Of a stretch of 64,000 bases of DNA, positions 43,867 through 52,300 are shown in pieces. Made by a program: the position numbers and the translations under genes. Under the pieces are notes generated by a model. The model saw nothing but the letters and a program-made list of their open reading frames with translations. It did not search any database and was not told the origin of the DNA. The first letter of the stretch is position 1. Every line of letters starts with the position of its first letter. The stretch spans positions 62,001 through 126,000 of the forward strand of contig JBGTQJ010000010.1 of NCBI GenBank assembly GCA_041941305.1, read 5' to 3'. This DNA is from JANSWP01 sp041941305. GTDB lineage: Bacteria > Bacteroidota > Bacteroidia > Chitinophagales > Saprospiraceae.

Positions 43867-44304
43867 ATGGAGCAAAAACTAAGAAATCAACTTTGGATAA
43901 AAGGGAGTTTCATATTTATTATACTCCTTTTAATCGTTGTTCCTACCTTGTTTATTTCTTTTTTGAGTAAGATTAATTCAAATCCAAAGGAATTGTCTGA
44001 ATGTGATTCTAAAATATTAGTATTCCAAAAAGCTACCATTAGTTTAGCAAAAGTTATTTTTAATCAAAATGGTCATAGACTTGAACCCAATGCCGAAAAA
44101 TTGTTCAATAAGATAATTTCCTCAATTCCAGAAAAGAACAATAATGATTTAAATAAGAATTCCAATGGACAGTATGAGAAAATAACTGATTTTATTAATT
44201 ATATAAATGAGCAGGTTCTTGATAGTTCGAGCATTACAATTGACTCTCAAGTTTTATTAAAAGCTGATTCATTATTTTTCAAAAAAATCCCTTCCATAAA
44301 ATAA
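43867..44304 (+). CDS. small membrane protein, first gene of the signalling islet
   Basis: A 145-residue protein with one strong N-terminal membrane helix (about 12-35, 'SFIFIILLLIVVPTLFISFL'), then a mostly helical, Lys/Asn-rich domain of about 105 residues. It has no known motif and is too short to be a receptor with a ligand domain of known type. The gene is followed after 6 bases by the PAS/HATPase gene. Codon use is visibly more A/T-rich than in the housekeeping genes around it, as in the whole islet. Confidence 0.65.
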   Translation: MEQKLRNQLWIKGSFIFIILLLIVVPTLFISFLSKINSNPKELSECDSKILVFQKATISLAKVIFNQNGHRLEPNAEKLFNKIISSIPEKNNNDLNKNSNGQYEKITDFINYINEQVLDSSSITIDSQVLLKADSLFFKKIPSIK

Positions 44305-44310
44305 CAATAT

Positions 44311-46452
44311 ATGACAGCGACAAATAATTATTTCAAACTAATTGAAATAACCAAAACCGAATATGAAAACTATCAATCTCTTCCCATGTGTGTTTATATC
44401 ACAGATATAGAAGGCAGAATTATCTGCGCCAATGAACCAGCATTAAAACTTTTTAAAATTGAGAAACTTTCTCCAAAAGATAATATTGGTAACTATTATG
44501 TGGATGTTAGACAAAGAAAATGGTTGATTGACAAGTTCAAATTGATGAATGACAAAGAATGGGATAAAAATCATACATTAATATTAAAAATCGGAAAGGA
44601 TTATAAAAGTGTCAGTTTTTTTACCCAAATTCACAAAGATGAAAAAGGTAATTTATTAGGATTGTTATGTTTAACCTTTAAAATTACTGAATTTGAACGC
44701 TTTAGAGAACTTGGACAGTACATACCTGGTGGGTTTTTCCAAATATCCAGTAATCAAGAAGTCATATATGCAAATAATGAATTTAAAAGAATTTTAGGAT
44801 ATGATCCAGGTGAACTAGAACTTCCATGCCCAGCTACTTTCTTTTTTCATGAAGAAAATGACTTTAAAGAAATTGTAGTTAAACTAATTGAGTCTGTTGA
44901 TGAACCTTTGGTATTAGAAAAAATTAAGCTAAAAAGAAAAAGTGGCTCATCATTGTTATCAAATATATATATTGTTCCAAACCATGATAGCGAAGGAAGA
45001 CTAATTAGTTCAAAAGGGTTGATTAAAGATATTACAAATAAATATATATATGATTTTGTCCCAATAGGGTTGTATATGCTTGAAGTTAAAGATGGAGAGA
45101 AAATAATCACATGGGCAAATAAAAATTTCAATGAAATTCTTTCTGATTCTACAGATGAAACAGAGACAATGATAGGGGTAAATGTAAAAAACCTTTATGA
45201 AGATCCTAATGATTTAAAAAAGCTAGATCAAATTATTGAAGAAGAAGAACAAAAGGGACTTCCGTTATTAGGGTATGACTTAAAATTAAAAAATGGCAAG
45301 CGATTAATTTTAAATACACGTCAAATCAGAAATTCATTTGGTATTCTTGAAGCAAGAGTGGGTGCAATATATGATGTTACTGAAAATGTAGATAGATGGA
45401 CAAGTGATATTAAAAAAGAAATAGGAGGATTTTTACATACCTATGCTTCTATGCTTAATTTTTTTGACAAAGGGTTCTTAAACTTGGCAAAATCGACAGG
45501 TAAAGGATTGATTGAATCTAATAAATTTTTAATATCACATATAGAGAAATCTTTAAATGAGCTGGTATATTCATTCCAAAATAGTATGAGTGAGCTTTTG
45601 GAAATAGATAAAGACAAGTCATTATTTTCAAATCTTGACTTAAAAAATATTAAAAAGTTACTAGCAAAAGTTTCTGAAAAAAAAGGGAAAAGACTAAAAA
45701 CTCAAGCAATTTGGTTCCGGGAAATTGTCTTGCAACTAAATGATTATATAAGGAAAATAGATAATCAATCCTTTGCCAATAATTTTGTAGAAGAAATCGA
45801 TAACCAAGTAGGTGAAATAGTTAGACTTTCTAATCTCGCATCTATTCTCCATACTAGAGTGGAAATAAAGACCATGCTAAAAGAAATAGATCTTATGAAG
45901 GAATTTATAGCAACAGGGGATTTTCAGTATGGGACAAAAAGCGAATTAAGTATTATTGAGTTAATGGATGAAGTTGTTGATTCCTTAGGTGAATATTCAA
46001 GTAGTCAATTGGTGGAGATTCTTAAAATTTATAAAAAAGACATAAATCCAATGTTTTATGGCAATAAGCAACAATTAAAAATCGCGCTTTATAATGTTGT
46101 TCACAATGCCATTAAATACTCTTTTGAAAAATATGGTATTCTTGCATATCCTTATGTTTCTATTTCAATAAATCGCGAATTACTTAAAGGCTTAATAATT
46201 ACAATTCAAAATAGAGGCTTAGGAGTTGAGCATAAATTAGAAATTGAAAACGATAGAATTTTTGAATTTGGAATTAGAGGAATTCACTCTAGAGAAATGG
46301 GAAAGCTAGGTTCAGGTATTGGACTATTCCATACAAAGAAAGTTGTAGAGTTTCATGGAGGTAGTATTGAATTCAAATCTATTCCAATTGATACAAATCA
46401 CCCTAAGGATTATAAAAGACCATTTCTTACAACTGTAACTATAACTTTATGA
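44311..46452 (+). CDS. PAS-repeat protein with divergent histidine-kinase ATPase domain
   Basis: A 713-residue soluble protein. Three PAS-like domains lie at about 20-130, 140-250 and 255-370 ('PMCVYITDIEGRIICANEPA', 'GGFFQISSNQEVIYANNEFK', 'PIGLYMLEVKDGEKIITWAN'). A helical region follows (about 375-560), then a HATPase_c domain (about 570-713) with an N-box ('NVVHNAIKYS', Asn595-Asn599), a G1 box with Asn634 in place of the usual Asp ('NRGLGV') and an intact G2 box ('GSGIGLFHTKKVVEFHGG', Gly667-Gly671). A classical HisKA 'HELRTPL' motif is absent; 'GGFLHTYASML' is the only H-box-like segment. It could be an atypical kinase or an ATP-driven switch. The stop overlaps the next start by four bases (ATGA). 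Confidence 0.82.
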   Translation: MTATNNYFKLIEITKTEYENYQSLPMCVYITDIEGRIICANEPALKLFKIEKLSPKDNIGNYYVDVRQRKWLIDKFKLMNDKEWDKNHTLILKIGKDYKSVSFFTQIHKDEKGNLLGLLCLTFKITEFERFRELGQYIPGGFFQISSNQEVIYANNEFKRILGYDPGELELPCPATFFFHEENDFKEIVVKLIESVDEPLVLEKIKLKRKSGSSLLSNIYIVPNHDSEGRLISSKGLIKDITNKYIYDFVPIGLYMLEVKDGEKIITWANKNFNEILSDSTDETETMIGVNVKNLYEDPNDLKKLDQIIEEEEQKGLPLLGYDLKLKNGKRLILNTRQIRNSFGILEARVGAIYDVTENVDRWTSDIKKEIGGFLHTYASMLNFFDKGFLNLAKSTGKGLIESNKFLISHIEKSLNELVYSFQNSMSELLEIDKDKSLFSNLDLKNIKKLLAKVSEKKGKRLKTQAIWFREIVLQLNDYIRKIDNQSFANNFVEEIDNQVGEIVRLSNLASILHTRVEIKTMLKEIDLMKEFIATGDFQYGTKSELSIIELMDEVVDSLGEYSSSQLVEILKIYKKDINPMFYGNKQQLKIALYNVVHNAIKYSFEKYGILAYPYVSISINRELLKGLIITIQNRGLGVEHKLEIENDRIFEFGIRGIHSREMGKLGSGIGLFHTKKVVEFHGGSIEFKSIPIDTNHPKDYKRPFLTTVTITL

Positions 46453-46910
46453 ATCAAGTAATAAAAGTTCTTTGGATTGAAGAAGAAACTTTCGAAAATC
46501 TAGAATTATTAAGGATTCAACTAGAATTGGATAGTCGAATAGCCTTAAAGGTTGCTGGCAATGCCAGAGAAGCATGTGATTACTTAGCCTGGGAAGAATT
46601 TGATGTAATTTTAGTAGATATTATTCTTCCACCTGGATTTGACGATTTTTGGATTGATACCCGAAGTCAAACTGAGAGGTTGGGCTTAGTGTTAATTGAG
46701 AAAATATTTGATAAAAGTATTGAAGTTCTACCAAAAAATTTGCATGTAGATAAGTTTGGTGTTTTCACAATTGAAAGGCAAAAGGACATAATTAATATTT
46801 TCAATTCCAAAGGCGGCCCTATCAAAAATAAAAATTACAGAAATAAAGATAGCATTCATGAAGGTGCAGAATTGATACAATTTATCAAGGAAATTAATAG
46901 TTCAAAATAA
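46449..46910 (+). CDS. receiver-like protein with insertion
   Basis: A 153-residue protein with a response-regulator-like fold at its N-terminus. 'VLWIEEE' supplies an acidic cluster (Glu11-Glu13) in place of the usual Asp pair, and 'VILVDIILPPG' puts Asp57 at the phosphorylation position. Beyond residue 65 it departs from CheY-type receivers ('IDTRSQTERLGLVLIEKIF'), and I cannot place the conserved Lys with confidence. There is no output domain. Translationally coupled to the preceding PAS/HATPase gene, it is the natural partner for it (inference). Confidence 0.7.
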   Translation: MNQVIKVLWIEEETFENLELLRIQLELDSRIALKVAGNAREACDYLAWEEFDVILVDIILPPGFDDFWIDTRSQTERLGLVLIEKIFDKSIEVLPKNLHVDKFGVFTIERQKDIINIFNSKGGPIKNKNYRNKDSIHEGAELIQFIKEINSSK

Positions 46911-46912
46911 CA

Positions 46913-48238
46913 ATGATGGATGGCATAATGGATCCAAATTGGCTGGGAACAGTAATTGAAATTTCGATTACTCTTTTTATTTTTTTGCTTGGAGTGCCTG
47001 CATTGGTATTTCAAACTTTTGTTCCTGGCAATCTCCGCAAAATCTATAATGAACGAATAGGTAAAAAATATATTAACTCCCTCTTTGTTTATGCATTTAT
47101 GATATTATTATTTCTAATTTTTCCTGCTAATCATGGAGTTTATTATATATTGAAAAATCTTTTTCCTAGTAATTATGAAGTGTTAGTGAATATATGGTAT
47201 ATAGTTATTTTAATTCTTTTAATATTTTTTTTTATATATGCATTTTGGAAATTTTATGAACAATTAAAACATTTTTCAGGTGGTTCAGGAGAAGGATTTA
47301 ATCCTAGAAAAGACATCCTTCGTGAAATAATTAATAGTTGTCAGAAAAAATATTCATCCTCTGAAGACGCTAGGATTTCAAAAGGAGATTACGATGATTT
47401 GGTTTTTTTAGGAAAATATTTTGAAAAAGGAAAAAGAACTGAAATTTATATTCGTGAATTCAAAAAGTTAATTGCTTTTATCTTAAATTGCCCTAATCAT
47501 CCTTATGTTGGAAACAATATTAAGGGTGCCAAATTATTAGAACCACTTAAAATATGTATTACTAATTCATTAGATAGCGCGGATCATGGAAATATTTATG
47601 ATTTACTAGAGCTTTTTTCATGGTTCGAATCTGAAATATTTAATAAATTAAGATTAGAGAAATCAAGAACTATCCCAATTGAAGATCCTTTACAATTTGG
47701 TGATTTAAATGAACTTATCCATATTTCCTTTGAAATTGGATTAATTGCTCTAAGTAAGAAAGACAATAAAAATATTAGCAAAGCAATTTCAATTTTTTTA
47801 AAAATAAAAATGAAAATTCTGTCATTTCAAAAAGATAAGTCCCCTCCATTTGAGAGCACCTATTCTGAAAACCTGGGAAATGTAAGAAATGCTGCAACGA
47901 TCAATTTTTATTATTTATCAAAAAATATCATATTGGAGAGAAGATTTAAATTGCTGCCTAGAATATTTGACGAGTTAAGGCAAAACAATTTTGATAAAAC
48001 AGAATTTCCATACTTGATAGCCCTATTGGCACTTTTTTTCTCAATTAATAAATTAGCTGCTTTAGAAGCAAAAAAGAGATTTAACAGATTTAGTGCCAAA
48101 AAAACAATGTTAAAAAAAGCGGAAAGACACTTTATCAATCTTGGAGAATATGATGTTGCCCAGATAATTCAAAATTTTTCACTTAGTATTTTTCCACCTG
48201 AAATTATTAATGGTAATCGAATTAAATTTTATTTCTAA
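46913..48238 (+). CDS. three-helix membrane protein, last gene of the islet operon
   Basis: An unrecognised 441-residue protein that starts two bases after the receiver gene. Three hydrophobic helices lie at about 13-33, 56-77 and 89-115 ('WYIVILILLIFFFIYAFWKF'), followed by a cytosolic helical domain of about 320 residues rich in Leu, Lys and Asn. It has no enzyme motif. Placed after a sensor and a receiver, it could be the output part, such as a membrane effector or a scaffold. Its 3' end overlaps by 17 bases the 3' end of the convergent gene. Confidence 0.6.
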   Translation: MMDGIMDPNWLGTVIEISITLFIFLLGVPALVFQTFVPGNLRKIYNERIGKKYINSLFVYAFMILLFLIFPANHGVYYILKNLFPSNYEVLVNIWYIVILILLIFFFIYAFWKFYEQLKHFSGGSGEGFNPRKDILREIINSCQKKYSSSEDARISKGDYDDLVFLGKYFEKGKRTEIYIREFKKLIAFILNCPNHPYVGNNIKGAKLLEPLKICITNSLDSADHGNIYDLLELFSWFESEIFNKLRLEKSRTIPIEDPLQFGDLNELIHISFEIGLIALSKKDNKNISKAISIFLKIKMKILSFQKDKSPPFESTYSENLGNVRNAATINFYYLSKNIILERRFKLLPRIFDELRQNNFDKTEFPYLIALLALFFSINKLAALEAKKRFNRFSAKKTMLKKAERHFINLGEYDVAQIIQNFSLSIFPPEIINGNRIKFYF

Positions 48239-48671
48239 TAAGTTTTAATATTAGAGCAATTGTTTTAGTATTAATCTTCTTTGAATCTTTTAGGGAATTA
48301 GAATCTGAATAATCTACTTCGGGTACTGAAGAATTAAAGTTTTTATTGGAGCTATAATCCAGAAATGTTCTTGTTGTTTCGCCACCTCCTAATACAAACC
48401 AAGCTATCCTATCTAATGTTTTTTTGCTTGGAGTGTAGGATTCTGTCTTTTTATTAAAGAAGTTATAAATCGTATCGCGATGTAAAACCATTTTATCCCT
48501 ATCCTCATTAATAAAATCTCCTATCGTTAAATCAATAATTTTTGCGATTTCTTCACACTGATAATATGGCACTTTGTAATTTACATTATAGATTCCCCCA
48601 ATCGTTTTAATCCATAAATCCTTTTTTAATTCAAACACTTTTGAATTGGAGTTAGAATGTTGATTTTTCAT
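48222..48671 (-). CDS. hypothetical protein, possible DNA-binding regulator
   Basis: A 149-residue protein from the ATG at 48671 (an upstream ATG at 48716 would add 15 odd residues). The middle, 'VLHRDTIYNFFNKKTESYTP' followed by 'SKKTLDRIAWFVLGG', looks like a helix-turn-helix-type arrangement, and the acidic, Ser/Asn-rich tail looks disordered. I do not recognise the family with certainty. It faces the islet operon and shares its AT-rich composition, so it may regulate or belong to it. Confidence 0.5.
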   Translation of the reverse strand: MKNQHSNSNSKVFELKKDLWIKTIGGIYNVNYKVPYYQCEEIAKIIDLTIGDFINEDRDKMVLHRDTIYNFFNKKTESYTPSKKTLDRIAWFVLGGGETTRTFLDYSSNKNFNSSVPEVDYSDSNSLKDSKKINTKTIALILKLIRNKI

Positions 48672-48752
48672 GGCTATTATTTGTTTGGATGTTTGACCCA
48701 AAAATAATATTTCCATGACAAAAGTATGTTTTTAGAATTTCAGGCGAGTTTT

Positions 48753-49054
48753 TCACTTCTTCCGATAAGGATTCCTTAAAGGATTTTGCCGCCCATCCCA
48801 AATAAAAACGATAAACATCTTTCTGCCATGAGTGCGATAAAAAACACTTCGATGTTTATCAATCCTCATACGGCGCACTGTTTTGTACCGTGTCAATTGA
48901 CCAGTTTCCGGATACTTTTTGATTTAGCTTCCAGTCTTTTGAGAAAATTTTCAGTGGCAGTGTAGGAATGATTTTCTAAATGATAGGTAAGTAATTCTCT
49001 CAATTGTTGTTGTGGACGATTGTTCCAAATAATTATTTTTGGTTTAGGAGCCAT
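48753..49054 (-). pseudogene. RelE/ParE-family toxin, frameshifted
   Basis: On the minus strand, the ATG at 49054 opens 'MAPKPKIIIWNNRPQQQLRE' and continues as a typical ParE N-terminus, but the frame hits TGA soon after. In the neighbouring frame the protein carries on with 'YPETGQLTRYKTVRRMRIDK', 'VFYRTHGRKMFIVFIWDGRQ' and a stop at 48753-48755, which is the classic RelE/ParE C-terminal half. The 302-base length is one short of a whole number of codons. A lost A in the five-base run at 48916-48920 (T on the plus strand) restores a continuous 100-residue toxin. It may be a real mutation or a sequencing error. The antitoxin-like gene overlaps its start. Confidence 0.8.
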
Positions 49055-49284
49055 TGTTTTTCATTTTGTATAAATTCATCATGACTTGCCCCAGTTTTAG
49101 TTTCATAGCTTTCTTTTATCGCCAATTCTAATTCTGCAATAGCTTCAGAGGGCATATCTTCTAGATCATCTACATTTTTTGCCAAATTTTCAATGAATTC
49201 TAAAATATCTTTTAATAATCGTTCATCTTCCAATCGTCCAATGATGCTAACTAATTGCCCTTTTAATTCATAAGTTGAACCCAT
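49033..49284 (-). CDS. antitoxin-like protein
   Basis: An 83-residue acidic helical protein from the ATG at 49284 ('MGSTYELKGQLVSIIGRLED'; the longer frame from 49335 adds 17 unlikely residues). Its stop lies 22 bases inside the downstream RelE/ParE-like gene, the usual antitoxin-first overlap of type II pairs. The C-terminus ('ETKTGASHDEFIQNEKQWL') could wrap a toxin. No DNA-binding fold is certain. With the toxin frameshifted, it may now be an orphan. Confidence 0.7.
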   Translation of the reverse strand: MGSTYELKGQLVSIIGRLEDERLLKDILEFIENLAKNVDDLEDMPSEAIAELELAIKESYETKTGASHDEFIQNEKQWLLNQK

Positions 49285-49333
49285 GGTTATATTTTTTCTG
49301 CAAAAAAAGTCTTTTTTAATTTTTTGCCAAAAC

Positions 49334-49366
49334 AAAAAAACCGCTCAAATTTGTCAGTTTGAGCGG
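49334..49366 (-). terminator. intrinsic terminator of the giant sugar dehydrogenase gene
   Basis: On the minus strand the hairpin arms CCGCTCAAA (49341-49349) and TTTGAGCGG (49358-49366) are followed by seven Ts (from 49340 to 49334). It starts 10 bases past the stop at 49376. Confidence 0.85.
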
Positions 49367-49375
49367 CAATGTTTT

Positions 49376-52300
49376 TCACAATCTGTTGATAATCAATTTC
49401 TTCACCACAGCTCTCCTTCCTTCTCCCAGAATTAAAACCACATAATACCCATCTTGGAATTCTGATAAATCAATTCGATAAGGTTGAAAAGGTACTGATT
49501 CCAAAAATTTCGAATGAAGTTCCCTTCCCAGGCGATCAACAATTTTCAATTCTACTTTTTTTCCTATAATGGGTCGCAAGCTAACATCTACATAATTATT
49601 TGCTGGATTAGGGAAAATCTTGAAATCCTCCAAGTCTTTAGGGAATTCCAAATATTGAACATTAGAAAACGCCAATGATCCATCATGCAATTCCTGGACA
49701 ATTCGATAATAATTAATTCCTGGGTTTGGTAAGAGGTCTATATCCCTATAAGTCATGAAATAGTCATTGGGTTCTTCATTGGTTCTTGTCATAATGCGTT
49801 GATAATCATAACCATTTGAAGAGCGTTCAATGAAAAATTGATCTATATGGGAGCCAGTATTGACGACCCACATGAGTTTGGCAAGACTTCCTTTTGGCTC
49901 GGCAAAAAAGGAAAATACAATTCCTTCAGATGCATAAAGGGCTTGGCCTGGAACTTGCAGGGTCCAAACTGCCTCATCATCTTCATTTGGCGTGCAGCAA
50001 GAACCATTTCCAGGGGTGGAATCCGAGTCGTTTTCATTCGCACCACTGACTTGTACATAATAATCCAGTGCCGTACTGTTCTGCAGGACAAATAAAACCA
50101 TATCTAAGTTGGTACTTTCGCCTACATCCAAATCTCCAACATTCCAGGTATTGAAAAATATATTATAGCTCCCTTTATCGGGAAGTGCATTTGTATATGC
50201 TAATCCTGTTGGAATGGGGACATCGATTACAACACCACTTGCACCAACATTTCCATTATTGGTAATAGTGATAGTAAAGGTCGTATTGGTCCAAATATCC
50301 AAATCAGATTTATTTGCATTCAATGTGACTTCCAGGTCAATGTCATTTGCACCTGCAGGGGGACTAACGCTAAAACTTTGCGTTACATCTGGAGCAGGAT
50401 TGTATTGAGCATCACCAGCTTGTGAAGCCCGAATGACAACTGTTCCCTGATTGCCATCCAATGTTACGATATCACCTGCAATGGATGCTGGACCAGAGTC
50501 AAGAGAGAAGGTTACTGGCAAGCCTGAACTTGCACTAGCAGTGATTTGGAAGGGGGGATCTGTTGTGATTTTATTGGGAATAGGATCAAAGGTTATGGTT
50601 TGGTTTTCCAAACCAGGTTGATTGACATTGAAACTTTGCGTTACATCTGGAGCCGGATTCCAATCAACATTTCCTCCTTGACTAGCTCGAACTATCACCG
50701 TTCCCAAAGCACCTGTTAGAGTGATGGTATTGCCAGAAATTGTTGCTGGTCCTGAATCGATTGAAAAAGAGACTGGTAATCCCGATGTGGCAGATGCTGA
50801 AACCTGAAATGGTGGATCATCAGATTCTTTATCTGGAATTGCGGGGAAATTGATGCTTTGATTTTGAGGTCCAACCTGAGGGACGGTTAGTGCAACCTCA
50901 TCATCTTCATTTGCAGTGCAACATGAGCCATTATCAGGTGTGGAGTCACTATCATCCTCAGAAGCATTGGTAACTTCTGAGTATGATGTTGCTGAGTTAG
51001 CATTCAATAAAAATAGATTAGCATCCAGGGTAGCGGAAGCCCCAGCATCAATATTTCCAACGCTCCAGATTCCGCTTCCAAAAGGATTGAATGTTCCTTG
51101 AGAGGCTGTATATTCATTCCCGCCTGTAAATACCGTATTGGAAGGATTCACAAATTGTATCTCTACATTAGTTGCATCATTGGAGCTATTATTAGTAACA
51201 GTGGTTGTTATCGTAAAAACAGAAAAAGGAGTTGGAGTTTGATTGCTTGTTGCCATGCTTAACTCCAAATCTATATCATCCTGCCCTGGAGGGTTATTTA
51301 CTTGAAATGTCCTATCCACATCTGGAGCTGGATTGTATTGAGCATTTCCAGGTTGGCTAGCACGCACCATGACAGAACCAGGGAGGCCATCTAATGTCAA
51401 AATATCATTATTTATTGTTGCCGGACCTGAAATAATTTCAAAACTAACAGGCAAACCAGAACTAGCAGTGGCATTCAACATAAAAGGAGGATCTGTGATA
51501 ATCTTATTGGGTATATTTGAAAAAGCAATGGTTTGATCCTCCAAACCAGGGTCAGCGACATTAAAAACTCTATCTACGTCAGGAGCAGGATTCCATTGAG
51601 CATTCCCAGCTTGGCTTGCTCGCACGGTAACTAAACCTGTCGTTCCTGTTAAAGTAATCGTATTACCTGATATGGATGCAGGACCAGATATTATTGCAAA
51701 AGTTACCGGAAGCCCTGAAGTTGCACTTGCCGATATCGAAAATGGTGGGTCGTCGCTCTCTTTGTTTGGAATTATCGGAAAGTTGATGGTTTGATTTTGT
51801 GGACCTATATCAGGAATAGGAATTGCAGCTTCATCATCTTCATTGGCAGTACAACAAGATCCATTGTTTGGACTAGAATCTGTATCCGTTTCATTTGTTG
51901 CAATTACTTCTCCAAAGATGAAAAATGGATCGCTACTCAACAAGAAGAAATTCATTTCCAAAGTAGCGTTCGCCCCTGGAGCAAGAGTCCCAACATTCCA
52001 TTCTTGATTGGTAAATGGGTTAAATGAACCCTGAGTGACAGTAAATTCATTTCCTCCTGTAAAAACGACTTCTGCAGGCTTCGGAAATTCCAAAACGATT
52101 CCAGTCGCTTGATTGGATGAAGTATTAGTAATCTTTGCCGTAACGGTAAAATTCCCCCAAATGGTTGGATCAGGCGGATTGGCACTCATGCTCAATTCTA
52201 AATCGATATCACTGCCCCCTTGTACGGATACATTGAACGTTTGGTCTACATCAGGAGCAGGATTGTACTGTGCATCTCCTCCCTGGCTTGCACGAACAAG

